Source: Reticulitermes speratus (Eukaryota; Arthropoda; Insecta; Blattodea; Rhinotermitidae). From it: a DNA stretch of 64,000 nt. This document shows, in pieces, positions 34,740 through 46,150 of this stretch. The stretch spans positions 41,584,351 to 41,648,350 of the forward strand of contig JAJKFL010000004.1 in NCBI GenBank assembly GCA_021186555.1, in the 5' to 3' direction. Position numbers and translations under genes: made by a program. Numbering within the stretch: position 1 is the stretch's first letter; every line of letters starts with the position of its first letter. The notes under the pieces were generated by a model. It made no database searches, was not told the origin of the DNA, and saw nothing but the letters and a program-made list of their open reading frames with translations.

Positions 34740-35363
34740 TTGGGGGCACTGTGGCTTAATGGGTAAAATGTAAAGGATTGGCACTAGGGCATACTGTGAG
34801 TCTTGGTCTTCTTTTGGAGGTGTAGTTCCAGACATTCTTAACGTTCAGCTAGAAGCAGGTGAGTGGTTTGCGTCATGCCTAGGCCACTATCTGCAGGGTA
34901 AGGGCCTGCTGTTCCAGTTGCGTAGGAGGTTGGGTGGCCCCAGAACTGGTCTCAGTGCAAGGAAGTAAAGGTAAAGTTGTCCCTGTCCACGTAATGAAGA
35001 TATATAGGGGGAGTAGAGGTATAGCTCCATTCATTCTTAAACTTGGCACTAGATGGAGGTGAGTGGTCAACTTCATGCCCCTGCTGCTTTACTGTTGGGG
35101 AAAGAACCCTGACACCCATTGAATACGAGACTTGCTCAGTCCCAGAGCTGGTTCTGGACATTTTGGAGAAAGGAAAGTCTCTTGCCCCTGTCAGAAATTT
35201 AACCCTGCATTGGCCAACTCATAGCCCAGTCACTAAACTGACTGAGCTGTTATGGCTCCCTTGAGTGCAGTGATTAGAAAAATCTCTGCTTCTGCTAAGA
35301 ACTGAACCCAGTTCTGTGGTTGTCCAACCTGCAGGCTGGTCACTGACTAAGCTACCCAGCTAT
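34740..35363 (-). repeat. Cluster of degenerate tRNA-like SINE pieces
   Basis: On the minus strand 'agctcagtcagtttagtgac' with 'gggttaaatttctgac' (35262-35195) looks like an A box and B box. So does 'tagcttagtcagtgaccag' with 'gggttcagttctta' (35360-35290). The intervening 'gtggtcaacttcatgcccct' region has a relative in the opposite half (34860-34930) and near 57480-57560. The copies are too decayed to draw boundaries. Confidence 0.4.
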
Positions 35364-35461
35364 GATGTGATGGGTACAGAGACCATATTCCAAAGGGATG
35401 TGATGGGTACAGAGACCATATTCCAAAGGGATGTAAGGTACAGAGACCATATTCCAAAGGG
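35364..35461. repeat. 34-bp direct repeat, three copies
   Basis: Three tandem copies containing gggtacagagaccatattcc and aaaggg, the last with a small deletion. Confidence 0.92.
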
Positions 35462-35775
35462 ACATATGATATAGTTAATTGATGATTTTTCTGAATTTTG
35501 CATAGCATTCGGATATACAGTTACTCTCATTGCAGTTAAAATGACCGCCTACACATTGATAGTGAATCATGAAATGTAGTAAAACAATAGATCATTGTAG
35601 TTAAATTGGTATTGTCTTGGTGTGAGCAAGAGAAGGCAAGAGGGAATATAAATTCCACACCTCTGTTTATAAGACTGTTCCTTGTCTTGTAAGTGGGGTT
35701 CATGAATATCTAAATGCAGTGCACTTATAGCATTGACTTAAAATGGCTGATCCCATTGTGCTAACTATATACAGG

Positions 35776-35976
35776 ACTAATAAGTATCTGTCAAACACAA
35801 CATATAATTGATGTACATGTTTCGGCTTTAAATTAAGCCATCATCAGGCTTAATGTACAGCAATGTGTTGCACAGTAAGCCCGATGATGGCTTAATTAAA
35901 AGCCACAACATGTGGCTGATTTAGGTTTTCTGTATCATATATATATATACCTTGTGTTTGATGGATACTTACTGGT
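35776..35976. repeat. Fold-back element with two opposed hammerhead-like cores
   Basis: The arms 'aataagtatctgtcaaacac' and 'gtttgatggatacttactgg' are inverse copies. Inside, the minus strand (35855-35812) reads CUGAUGA-U-GGCUU...AAGCC-GAAA-CAUG, with a perfect core and helix II. The plus strand (35880-35917) reads a decayed CCGAUGA...GCC-ACAA version. Helix I can pair only in the decayed copy (agcc/ggcu). No coding sequence. Confidence 0.6.
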
Positions 35977-36205
35977 TCTTTACACTTGCAACACTGTCAG
36001 ACTTGATTGATTTGGTGTGATTAAATAAAATATAATTTAGTTGTGTGAACATTTAATTATACACAGTTGGATGTCTTAGTGCTTTTGGCATGGCATGTTA
36101 TTATGCCTTTCATGCACTGAGGAACAATAACTTTAGTTTTCATTTTCAGAGAGGGTAAAATGTGCTACACCATTACCAACTTATGCAATGAAAAACATGT
36201 GAATT

Positions 36206-36420
36206 GCCTGAAGTGAGAAATTGGAGGTTCTAGCCGCAGTGTTGCTGAAGTGTCAGGTCTTCTAGGATGTATGCTACTGGTCCAAAAACACAGCATCACA
36301 TCCCATTAGACTTAAATCTTCTATTTGAAATGAGTCCTGTTACATGTGATTACCCTGAAAACAGAGGCAGTAGGTTCCTCTGAAATGTTACAAGACTTCA
36401 TAGCATCACATCCTAATGTT
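36206..36420. repeat. Degenerate fold-back repeat
   Basis: Left arm 'ggaggttctagccgcagtgt' then 'gtcaggtcttctaggatgta', with inverse pieces 'catcacatcccattagactt' (36293) and 'catcacatcctaatg' (36403). Same family as 36525-36770. Confidence 0.5.
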
Positions 36421-36524
36421 CATCCCTGTGACAGTCTTCAAGTGTCACTCAGCACATCACGTGCTTAAAGAAATATGAAGAGAACATGCAAGTGTGTGCT
36501 TGTGGCAGGGTTGGTACACATTAC

Positions 36525-36770
36525 TGGAATATTGAGGATTCACGTCTTCTGGGGTGTGATGCTGTGTTGCTGAGTTAGAGTTCCTGAGGTTTTGAAGGAA
36601 TGTAGTGCCTTTGTATTTGCAGGTTGAGGGGTCCAAGACGAAGGCACTGTGTTCTGTCAAAATGTTGGGCAACAGTAACCCAGTGACACAACATCACACC
36701 CCAGCAGACCTAAATCCTCAACTAAACTGCCGCAGGAACCTAAAACTTCGCTTACTGAAATGTGCTTAAG
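36525..36770. repeat. Fold-back repeat, 'ttctgggatgtga' family
   Basis: The left arm 'ttgaggattcacgtcttctg' with 'gggtgtgatgctgtgttgct' is mirrored by 'cacaacatcacaccccagca' with 'gacctaaatcctcaa' on the right. The hinge 'gttttgaaggaatgtagtgc' is a decayed relative of the hammerhead-like centre. Confidence 0.7.
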
Positions 36771-37227
36771 ACATGAAATTAAACACTCTGTTACCCACAA
36801 ATAGGAATGTCTGTGCAGAGGAGAGTCCATAAAATATTTAATAGGTATGGGTTACAAGCATGGACTTGTCAAATTAACACAGAGTTGCTGAAACATGATT
36901 GTCATTGCACATGAAAATGAATTTTAGTTTTAATGTGGCTCCATTAAGAAGCAGTAGTTTCTGGGTGTGCAGATGATTGGAATAGAAATGCTGCCTGTGT
37001 GTAGAACAAAGCAGCAGAATGGTATGTCTAACCCGTCCACTGTTCATCCAGATTACAAAGTGCTGTAGTAACATCAATTTGTTGTTATAGAAATTATGTA
37101 GCTAAAAAATAAGGCAGAACTGCCTGATAGAAATTAAATCTTAACCCTTGAATGAGACTGGGATTAAAATTCCAACTACTGCCCAAGATGGAGGATTATT
37201 AAATTTAAAGCATCCTAAAGTGCGGAG

Positions 37228-37514
37228 GCCGTGCCATGGCTCAGGCGGTTAGTCGCCGGCCTCTCACCACGGAGGCCCGGGTTCGATCCCAGGTCAAGTC
37301 CATGTGAGATTTGTGGTGGACAAAGTGGCACTGGGACAGGCTTTTCTCCGAGTTGTCGGTTTTCCCCTGTCGATTTCATTCCACTGGTGCTCCATTAATT
37401 GTAAACTTGGTAAAAAAACTGCTCATCCATCTATCATCATCATTGGGGTTGCACAAGAAGCCTTAAGGCTGTGGTGCGGGGGCCCTTCATAATAATAATA
37501 ATAATAATAATAAA
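37228..37514 (+). repeat. tRNA-derived SINE, full length, with ATA tail
   Basis: A box region tggctcaggcgg at 37237-37248 and B box ggttcgatccc at 37280-37290. The body blocks are 'gtggacaaagtggcactggg', 'cggttttcccctgtcgattt' and 'cattccactggtgctcc'. The tail is 'aagccttaaggctgtggtgc' plus 'gggggcccttc', followed by an (ATA)n run. It is the best-preserved member here and a good reference for deriving the 92-bp satellite. Confidence 0.9.
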
Positions 37515-38829
37515 AATCCTAAAGTGCACTCACTGAGTACAGTGCACAGATGCCAGCAACATACCTTGTGAGGGTTTAAAGACCTTACAGTACACAGAGG
37601 CCAGCATTGAAAGGTTGAAGGTAATATGTGTGTGTGTTCAAGGATGAATATAAGCCCACACTGAAGAGAAGTTAGCTTGCAGATCAACACTGTGCAGTCT
37701 CACGTCTCATACTACAGGGTGGTGTGTAAAAGCACTACACTCTGAACTCAGTTTGTGAGTCACCTTAGCAAGGAGATTTATCTGGGTTTTAACGGTCATT
37801 AGGGCATGAGCAAGCGGTATTTTGACCTTCATGTGAAGATGTGAACTGTATGTCCACTGTGGGGGGTTTCCAGTTTGAACAATTCGTTTAAAACAGCACA
37901 CAATAACATGGAGGTAGGCTTAAACTGTGGCCCTGGATCACACAGTATCTACATGCTTTACGGTGTCCAACATAATAATTGGCCACGGCATCTGCTAGCA
38001 ACTACATAGCAAATTAATGAAACAAGGCAAAGTTTAAAAAGGAATTACTACTTTCCAGCACAATACTGTTACCGACCTAAACTAATGTATAGTCTTACAG
38101 ACACACACTGCGTTGTCAGGTGAACTGCTTGAGTGCTTTGAATCACTCAAGCAGTTTTTCTTTTTTCCTAATTTAATGCTCTATCCTTACAGGTACCAGT
38201 AATGGAGAGCAAGTGGTGTGAAGTTGGAAGAACTTGGTAAGTTTCAAATCTTGACTTCCACTGTCTCTAAAAGGTTCCAATCTAATGCAGGACTACACAG
38301 TGAACTAAGACTAATGCTAAAACAAGAGTATTCTTGGGATAACTTTCATAATATTACTGTTGTCACTGAAATGCAATGAAATGTATAAAACTAAATTTTA
38401 AATCTAAGAAAGAGACACCAAAGTTGTTTAATGTGTATCATAAACTTGCAGTCCAGGTGAATTAAGATGCTGCTTAGTTATAATTAATTATAAATTAAAG
38501 TACAAGTATTTTACAGTAATTTAAAATCTAATTGGGAGGAAAGAAACTTCACATAAGTATTACAATGCTGTTGCAGGGGCTAACAAAAATATCTACATGG
38601 TAATATTTAAGGCATTTCATTTAATGTCCTTGTAGGCATGAACTGTATTACTCAATTGCAAGTAGGCACAGAGAGTAGGACACAAGATAAATACTGTTAT
38701 GCTAAATGCTAATGCTATGTGCAAGGCAGTACAGGGAGTGATCTTACTTATAAATTAAGTATGTAGTGATAGTTAGTTCTGTTGCCACACATTTATGTTT
38801 TACGTTTCACTGAAGGGGCTGTGCATGGA
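37515..38829. other. No supported feature
   Basis: AT-rich, CpG-poor. There is a small hairpin around 38126-38160 (gaactgcttgag / ctcaagcagttt). Confidence 0.4.
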
Positions 38830-39333
38830 TGCTGTAACAGTATGTTCATGGACCACTGCTATAACAGTATGTTCATGGACCACTGCTGTAACAGTATGTT
38901 CATGGACCACTGCTGTAACAGTATGTTCATGGACCACTGCTGTAACAGTATGTTCATGGACCACTGCTGTAACAGTATGTTCATGGACCACTGCTGTAAC
39001 AGTATGTTCATGGACCACTGCTGTAACAGTATGTTCATGGACCACTGCTGTAACAGTATGTTCATGGACCACTGCTGTAACAGTATGTTCATGGACCACT
39101 GCTGTAACAGTATGTTTATGGACCACTGCTGTAACAGTATGTTCATGGACCACTGCTGTAACAGTATGTTTATGGACCACTGCTGTAACAGTATGTTCAT
39201 GGACCACTGCTGTAACAGTATGTTCATGGACCACTGCTGTAACAGTATGTTCATGGACCACTGCTGTAACAGTATGTTCATGGACCACTGCTGTAACAGT
39301 ATGTTCATGGACCACTGCTGTAACAGTATGTTC
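38830..39333. repeat. 27-bp minisatellite, about 18 units
   Basis: The unit contains tgctgtaacagtatgttcat and ggaccac and is almost invariant, with two ttcatgg-to-tttatgg variants. Open frames on both strands are by-products of the 27-bp period. Confidence 0.97.
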
Positions 39334-39924
39334 TGTTGCAACCTGTCTGACCAACTAACATTCATGTTACAATTTTTGTATTTCCATCCCCAGTATTGTA
39401 CATGTACATCACTTTGTCCACCTTATCAACCTCCAAATGCTGCACCACTACATTGTGATATTCTAACTTGCAGGCTAGGCACCATGCTGGTACATTGTAC
39501 ATGTTGTATACCTTGAGCCATACTGGTATGGCATTACATATTTTTACATATTTCACATTTGTAATTTTTAAATTGTTTTAATAATTTATTAAAAATAATA
39601 TAAATGTGAAATAGGCGTACATGATATTGTTTTTCCCCAACCTCAGCCAGCAGGCACCAAAATGCATTGTAGCACTCGTCCTGAATAGGGTGACAGCCAA
39701 ACTGTATGTAGATGTGACTGAAAATGTCAGAATGGATCTGAAGTGTAAGCTTTTGTGTCCAGTACAGTTAACTACACGCATTTGGAAGAGGAGTTGTTAG
39801 TGGACAGTGCTGAGCAGTCAGCTTCATACCTAATTTGTCATCGTAATGCGGTCCCTTCCTATGTAGATTCCACATACTTCCACCGCAAAATATTTCAGTT
39901 TATGAACTTATGCATTTTGAAGGC
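39334..39924. other. No supported feature
   Basis: AT-rich sequence; nothing recognised. Confidence 0.4.
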
Positions 39925-40375
39925 TTTGATTGTCTGGGATGTTACACCATGTTATGTGGTGGATGGTTACCATCCTTTCAAAGGAACCCGATACCTCCAT
40001 CTTCATGGTAGAAGAAACTTCCTCTGAATGCAGGCTGTGCCATGGCTCAGACAGTTACTCACTGGCCTGTTGCCATTGAGGCCCAGGTTCGATCCCAGGT
40101 CAGCCCTTGTTGGATTTATGGTGGACAAAGTGGCACTGGGACAGGTTTTTTTCTGTGTACTTCCATTCTCTCCTGTCATCATTCCACCAATGCTCCATGC
40201 TCATACATTCATCTATCACTGATGCCATAAGATCTTAGCAATTGATGGTGTAATTAAATCACCCACTCCTGTGAAATGCTGGTAGCCATCTACCAGATTA
40301 TACGGCGTCACATCCCAGAAGATTGCAGTCTTGATGGTCATCACCATGGGAACTGAAAATTCCTCAGCCTGACTT
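39925..40375. repeat. Fold-back repeat interrupted by a SINE
   Basis: The left half (39925-40025) reads 'gattgtctgggatgttacac', then 'ccatcctttcaaaggaaccc' and 'acctccatcttcatgg'. The right half (40270-40375) reads 'ggtagccatctaccagatta' then 'ggcgtcacatcccagaagat'. The SINE at 40033-40255 sits between. The flanks 'cctctgaatgc' and 'cctgtgaaatgc' may be a degenerate target-site duplication. Confidence 0.6.
40033..40255 (+). repeat. tRNA-derived SINE
   Basis: A box region 'gtgccatggctcagacagtt', B box 'ggttcgatcccaggtcag'. The body is 'gtggacaaagtggcactggg' and 'tcattccaccaatgctccat', then 'gctcatacattcatctatca'. This last stretch is the closest match in the window to the junction of the 92-bp satellite unit. 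Confidence 0.85.
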
Positions 40376-41054
40376 CACAGGAGGAATATGCTTTGTACCT
40401 AAGTGTGCATTTGCACAAAATCTGACAGTCCTACATGCTACTTGTCTTTTATCTCCCTCTACTGAACTCCAAGCACTAAAATTATTTGTGACTAAGGGCT
40501 TATTTATTTCTTGCTCAGTATACAGTTTAATGCTGATGTGAAAGATGACGCTGGGAATAGAGCCAACTTGAGTAAGTGGCGAAGACTGTTTGTTTTTGTA
40601 GCTGCTCTTGTTCGACCCAGCTTTTGCTGACTTTGTGAAAGAAGACAAGTGAGGGTGATTACATGTCCTAGTACTGTGGGGTTGGTGGCCATGCTTAAAT
40701 TTGGGGTTAACAGTTTTTTGTCCTTGTTGCATTCTGCTGCATTATTTAAACAGTGAAGTGTTACAGGCCTTCAACGTACACAGGTTCTTTACTGGAGGAG
40801 TTAATTTAAACTGTATGTTGTACATAAATATTGCTGTACACATTACTCTGCAAATCATGGTACTGGTAAGCTTAGTTTAATAGCATTCCTCGAGACTCAG
40901 TTATGACACTGAATATTATTATACCTGCTTAGTTGCCTGTACTGTATTCAACACCTATTACTTTGAGAATGGTGGTAATTATGATAACAAATTAACCGCA
41001 TATTTAGCATTTGCAACAAGATTGTTTAAAGAACAGCTAATTATTGTGTTCTGA
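40376..41054. other. No supported feature
   Basis: AT-rich; nothing recognised. Confidence 0.4.
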
Positions 41055-41099
41055 ATTAACATGATGATGGCTTGCATGAGCTGAAACATGTAGTTAACT
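41055..41099 (+). ncRNA. Hammerhead-like motif (C3 to A)
   Basis: Helix I uuaac (41057-41061) pairs with guuaa (41094-41098). The core is AUGAUGA (41062-41068), one extra U, helix II GGCU/AGCU (41070-41073 with 41080-41083), GAAA (41084-41087), CAUG and UA. All three helices pair, but the first core base is A instead of C. That would be expected to abolish or weaken cleavage. Confidence 0.45.
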
Positions 41100-41445
41100 G
41101 GTTGATTGCTTGTCAGCCTGTCAGTAAAAATGATGTAGAAAAAAGACGTGTCATAATACTCTGTTGTTAACAGTTTATTGTCTTATAATAAGAGGATTCT
41201 ACATGGCTGGGGGACATAACTTTGATTTTATAACTATGAAGAAATGTAATGTGAGAAGAAATGAACCTTGTGCATGTCCCATTGCAGTAATGCACCATTA
41301 GGCGAACTGTCCTGTGCACATTCACCATTGCAGTAATGTGGCACTGAGCCAGTACTGGCCTCTAGTGGAGTTGAATTGTTGTCTACATTAAATTAATAAT
41401 GAATTGGCTGCTGTCTCTTGAAGACAATTGAGATATGAACTGCGG

Positions 41446-41665
41446 CGAGGTTTGAGGTCCTCACAGCAGAGTTGTGGAAGATTCAAGTCTTCTGGGATGC
41501 GATGCTGTGTTGTTGGGTGAGCAGTTGCTGATGTTTCAAAGGATCACAGTGCCTGGATATTGAGGGGCAAGGTGCAAGCATTGAAGTCCTCTCAGACACT
41601 GGGAACTATTCACTGTATGGCACAGCATCGCATCCCAGAAGACTTGAATATTCATGTATTCTATT
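41446..41665. repeat. Fold-back repeat, 'ttctgggatgtga' family
   Basis: The left arm 'gattcaagtcttctgggatg' with 'cgatgctgtgttgttggg' is mirrored by 'cacagcatcgcatcccagaa' with 'gacttgaatattcat'. The hinge is 'tgatgtttcaaaggatcaca', a decayed hammerhead-like centre. Confidence 0.75.
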
Positions 41666-42725
41666 CTTTGTCTGAATTTCAGTTTTAGATTCTCACAAAT
41701 CTTGGTGTTTGTACAGCATACCATGTGAAATTCTGCATTAAGTTCCCAATTTTTGTGGCATTATGATTGTGTAGTGTGAAGTTAGGTATAATAATTTTTT
41801 CAGAGAATTGTATGGTTTGGATGAATATGCTTCAGCAGCTAACAGTGTGTTGTGCACTGCTGCTGTGATCTCGTCTTTATGGTATCCTCCTGTGTAATAT
41901 TTTTAACTCTTGAACAATACTTACATCAGAGAGTACCAACTCCATTTAATTCTTGAAACAAATAAGTTTGCATAACTCTCTGATAATGGATCAGTGATAC
42001 CAATTGCAGTGAATTGTGTCTAATTTTTTCTGAGTTGGACAATATGATTCACGACACTGTCATATACTGTGTGGCACTAGACCGTTTGTATTCCACACAT
42101 CATCCCTCACATCAGCTACTGTAGCGTCTTTTATCTCAGTCTATCACTAGCACAAGTCACTCTATACATTACACTAAACCCTGATATCCTATCTATTTAG
42201 CCTCTATTACATCATCACAAACAAGATGCACTGCCTTTCATTATGATTCAGCAGTCTTGCAAGTAATTGGGTGTTTTGTAATTTATGTTACGTCAGTGTC
42301 GATGGTACCTCGCACTGCCATTTTGTTTTCACTAGATGACTGTCCTCTAAGCTTTGTGCCATATGGCGCATGTGTGCACTGGTACCTTACCGATCAGTTT
42401 CATTTGTATCGGACTGAATGCTTCTCCCCTCAATTAAGGGATGGTTTCTGTAACCTATAATGTATAGGACTGAATTCAGTCATCCATAACTTGCATATGG
42501 AAGTTCTTTCCACTTAGCCTCTTTGTGGGTACAGCCACAGGTGGATCATCATCCTCATCGTCATCATCGTTGAAGTCATCAGATCCATCTTGAGGCACAT
42601 CATGGTACTCATCCAACTGTAATATCAGACACAATCATTAGACTAGCATCTGTTAGGCAGCAATTGTACCATAGGTTTTACACAGTGTAACATGAAACAT
42701 AACCATGCAAGCTGTCTGCGTAGAA
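41666..42725. other. No supported feature
   Basis: AT-rich; a short (ATC)n-like stretch near 42546-42570. No gene recognised. Confidence 0.4.
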
Positions 42726-43022
42726 GCCAGTACACTATTACTCTTAGCCAGTACACTATTACTCTTAGCCAGTACACTATTACTCTTAGCCAGTACACTA
42801 TTACTCTTAGCCAGTACACTATTACTCTTAGCCAGTACACTATTACTCTTAGCCAGTACACTATTACTCTTAGCCAGTACACTATTACTCTTAGCCAGTA
42901 CACTATTACTCTTAGCCAGTACACTATTACTCTTAGCCAGTACACTATTACTCTTAGCCAGTACACTATTACTCTTAGCCAGTACACTATTACTCTTATC
43001 CAGTACACTATTACTCTTAGCT
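42726..43022. repeat. 21-bp minisatellite, about 14 units
   Basis: Unit agccagtacactattactctt, nearly perfect. The period allows open frames on both strands. The last unit has tcttatcc for tcttagcc. Confidence 0.97.
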
Positions 43023-43198
43023 ATTACTTAACACTCAAAAGATGTAATATGTATAAAAGTATAAGAAGCTGTTGGAGGTACTAACACTAGGGAAAGAATG
43101 ACACAAACTGTCTGCCACGTCTCTGCCTAGTAGTTATCTTTCCTCTGTGTGCCTTAGAGTACTCCCACCAATTGTCATCTGTAATTTGGCTTTTATTC

Positions 43199-43272
43199 CT
43201 TACGTACATACATACGTACGTACATACATACGTACGTACATACATACATACATGCATGCACACACACACACC
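43199..43272. repeat. ACGT/ACAT tetranucleotide and CA microsatellite
   Basis: tacgtacatacatacgtacg-type run followed by (CA)n. Confidence 0.93.
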
Positions 43273-43623
43273 TAGTTATGTACATAAATACATAACTATG
43301 GACCCAAATTTAATTAAGTGATGACTGTGGAAATAAGTTATGAAATACAAAGATACAGAACTAGTACAATACAGTAATATTATAAGTTTTTCACATTAAA
43401 GTATTCAAATGCTACTTTAAATCCATTATGTACAGCAGGTAAGAAGATCTACGTATTCACAGTGAAAGACAAACAGACTGACAGCAGACTATATACACAG
43501 TTTTTATATTCATCACAAACATTTAAATTATAAATTTCACAGTATTAACACCGTGCATTTTCTAATCAAATAATAAAACCGACTAATGCACTATATTGAC
43601 CAATTTTATTCTGGCCTGTTACC

Positions 43624-43676
43624 CCTCACCCTACACGTGTTTCGGAACTCTAAGGTTCCATCTTCAGGGGTTGTCG
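43624..43676 (-). ncRNA. Hammerhead-ribozyme-like motif, left arm
   Basis: The minus strand reads accc-CUGAAGA-U-GGAAC, loop, GUUCC-GAAA-CACGUG-UA-gggu. Core boxes CUGANGA and GAAA are intact, helix II has 5 bp and helix I 4 bp. The only departure is one unpaired U between the first box and helix II. Confidence 0.6.
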
Positions 43677-44097
43677 TGTGCTACCAATTATTTACATATT
43701 AAAAACAAATACACAATATGTACAATAGTCTGTTAAAATATAAAAAACCATAGGTGAATGAAGTGCAAAACTCTTTTAAAATTGTACGATGTGTACTGTA
43801 GTCTATTAGAATCTTAAAATCTCACGTAGATGCATGTTTAAAAAACTGTTTTAAAAATGTTTTAAAAGTTTTGGGCTGTTCGTAAAATTCACTTTTTTAC
43901 GGAACTACTGGCGTAGTTTTATTCGACTCCGTATTCCATTTCTTGTGTGATGTGATGCCACTGTGTATGTCTTTTCAAGGCTGTGCGTGTGGGGTGACTG
44001 TGAGTTTTGAACTTCATTTACCTATGGTTTTTTATATTTTAACAGACTATTGTACATATTGTGTATTTGTTTTTAATATGTAAATAATTGGTAGCAC

Positions 44098-44151
44098 ACG
44101 ACAACCCCTGAAGATGGAACCTTAGAGTTCCGAAACACGTGTAGGGTGAGG
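44098..44151 (+). ncRNA. Hammerhead-ribozyme-like motif, right arm
   Basis: Identical to the left-arm motif but on the plus strand. The two motifs face away from the spacer, and transcripts through the whole element could instead form a long duplex. Confidence 0.6.
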
Positions 44152-44340
44152 GGTAACAGGCCAGAATAAAATTGGTCAATATAGTGCATTAGTCGGTTTT
44201 ATTATTTGATTTAAATTATCAATTACATCAACAGCCTTCAAGCATGAACCAAGTACTATGGCACGAAACCACATACTACATTCAATCCAATGTGTGACTT
44301 CTATTAAGTACTGATGTATGTGGTGTTTTTGGGCACCTAA

Positions 44341-44652
44341 AATATGTTTCAGCTTTTAAGTAGCCGTGTATACACCATAACATAAATATGTTTCAACTTT
44401 TAAGTAGCCGTGTATACACCATAACATAAATAACACATAGTGGCAGGTCTCAGAAATACAACAGGCTTCAATATAGTTTTGTCTTCAAGTACAAGGGTGA
44501 GTCAAATGAAACCCTTAAAAGCGCAAACAGGTTGAGGCCCTCCTGTGTAGCTGTAGGCACAGAAAGTCATCAGCATGGGTTAGAAGCAGGTACTGTGTGT
44601 GGCTGTAGGCACAGAAAGTCATCAGCATGGGTTAGAAGCAGGTACTGTGTGT
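44341..44652. repeat. Two short tandem duplications (44 bp and 52 bp)
   Basis: 44341-44428 holds two copies of a 44-bp unit (atatgtttcaacttttaagt, agccgtgtatacacc, ataacataa). 44551-44652 holds two copies of a 52-bp unit (ctgtaggcacagaaagtcat, cagcatgggttagaagcagg). Confidence 0.9.
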
Positions 44653-44765
44653 GGTATATCTGGGACTGTGCTGAAAAATGACAAAGCTGTACTGAACCAG
44701 TCTGCACTAAACTGGCTGGTAAAAACTTTTCTGGGTTTTCATTTGACTCATTTCCATGTACGAGG

Positions 44766-44845
44766 TCTGCTGTTTTGCTGGTAGTGAGTACAGTCTTCTG
44801 GGATGTGACTCCATGTAGACTGATAGAAAGGTACAATACTGCGTG
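44766..44845. repeat. Fold-back family fragment
   Basis: 'agtcttctgggatgtgactc' followed by diverged sequence; only one arm is present. Confidence 0.5.
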
Positions 44846-45770
44846 GTGTTGTATCTCAGAATATTGCAAGAATTGCAGAGATCTGTTATGACTTGGGGAA
44901 GCACCAGGTTACAGACATGTGGGTTTATCAATACTGTGGGAACACTGTCCCCTGAAGGAGTGACATATCAGAGTCACTGACATGTAATTTACATAAGTAA
45001 AGGAATATGCATTAACCCTTTCACTTCCACATTTTTTAAGCACTGACATTCCCCCAAGACCAGGTATTATTCATTTACTGTTTTTCTTCTTATTCTTTTG
45101 ATTTTGCATACATAAAATATTTACTATTGTAGAGTCCGGATGTTCGGAATTTCAACCCTTTGTGATCACCTGTTTTAATACCATTATTTCGACCTTTGCG
45201 ACTGGTATGGTGAAACGGGATGAGACCACGTGGTTGGGGCAGCTTCCCTCACTTGCCTTCTATTGTGCATATTACTTTCAGCTCAGTCCAGTTCTGTCCT
45301 TCATTAAGTGAGGTTGATTGCTTTCATGCTCAATAACTCTAGTGTGTAGGTACAGATTTGTATCATTATTACTCGCATTTCATAAGTTCTGGAAACCAAA
45401 CAGCCCTTTTCATTGAAAATGGATTGTGATGATTTCATTGGTCCCATTTAATCACAAGCATTGAGAATCTACTGTACCTCTTGAATTTACATTCTTTAAA
45501 GAGGAGTGAAGATTCAAACATTAAAGGAACTTACAACACAAATGTATTCAGGGCTGATGTCAACAGGAACAAACGGGGTTGGCCCAGTGGACACACTGGT
45601 CATGCTTTAGGTTATCTGGGGTTCTTCCTTGAAAAAGTTGACATTTAGCGGATCGTATCTAAATGCAGGGGTTTTATTTCTTGCCATGAGTTCTTGAGAT
45701 GCTTTTAAATGTCCAGAAGGGAACATTTCAAAGTCTTCTTTCTTTATCGTGTCCGGACCATTAAATTAAA
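44846..45770. other. No supported feature
   Basis: AT-rich; nothing recognised. Confidence 0.4.
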
Positions 45771-46150
45771 TTAAAGATTTTTTGCCCAGTACTGGACTAC
45801 GTCAAATCCTTTTTTATTTGCAAGCCATAAATCCTCGAGGGTGCATTTCTGGGGGCAGTCCCTGCATGATAGGAGATGTCCCATATCTTGTACCTCTCCA
45901 CAGCCACAATACAGGTCGTCGGAGTTTGTTTTGCCCCATTTCACCATATTTGTTTTTACTGGTGCCACCCCTGTTCTAATGCGGTTAAGAGATTTCCAAG
46001 TATTGAAATCAAGGAGGTGGCTACCAGGGCAAATCTGGGTAAGGGGGAAGTCTTCAGGTGGTTCAACTTGCACTGTTCCGAGGAAGCTATTCCGCAATTT
46101 TAATCTTCTCTGTGGTGTTCTGGCTCTGTAGAGTGCGTGTCGCTCATCGA
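45771..46150 (-). pseudogene. C-terminal fragment of a non-LTR retrotransposon RT
   Basis: The minus-strand frame runs from about 46150 (ERHALYRARTPQRRLKL) through 'FNTWKSLNRIRTGVAPVK' and the Cys/His knuckle CGCGEVQDMGHLLSC to 'WLANKKGFDVVQYW' and a stop at 45771. The 'W..LNR.RTG' stretch followed by C-x-C-x7-H-x4-C is the end of jockey-superfamily ORF2 proteins. Endonuclease and RT catalytic parts are absent. The 5' end of the fragment lies in a hairpin (46112-46210), which suggests an inversion at integration. Confidence 0.8.

Larger units (their letters stand above)
43564..44211. mobile_element. Long inverted-repeat element with a hammerhead-like motif in each arm
   Basis: The arms 43564-43771 and 44002-44211 are near-identical inverse copies of about 209 bp, with few mismatches, around a 230-bp spacer without coding capacity. 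Each arm contains a complete hammerhead-like motif in the same place. The outer ends are aatcaaataataaaaccgac and its inverse. It looks recent, because the arms have hardly diverged. The arrangement recalls inverted pseudo-LTRs of Penelope-like elements, but no Penelope protein is present, so a non-autonomous derivative is my inference. A DNA-transposon MITE is the alternative. Confidence 0.75.

Noticed and set aside
37237..37290. True tRNA gene
   Set aside because: A and B boxes are present, but there is no cloverleaf-quality acceptor stem and the sequence continues into a SINE body.
38782..39516. 244-codon frame rich in CNSMFMDHC repeats
   Set aside because: Pure 27-bp minisatellite; the opposite strand is equally open and the flanks show no family similarity.
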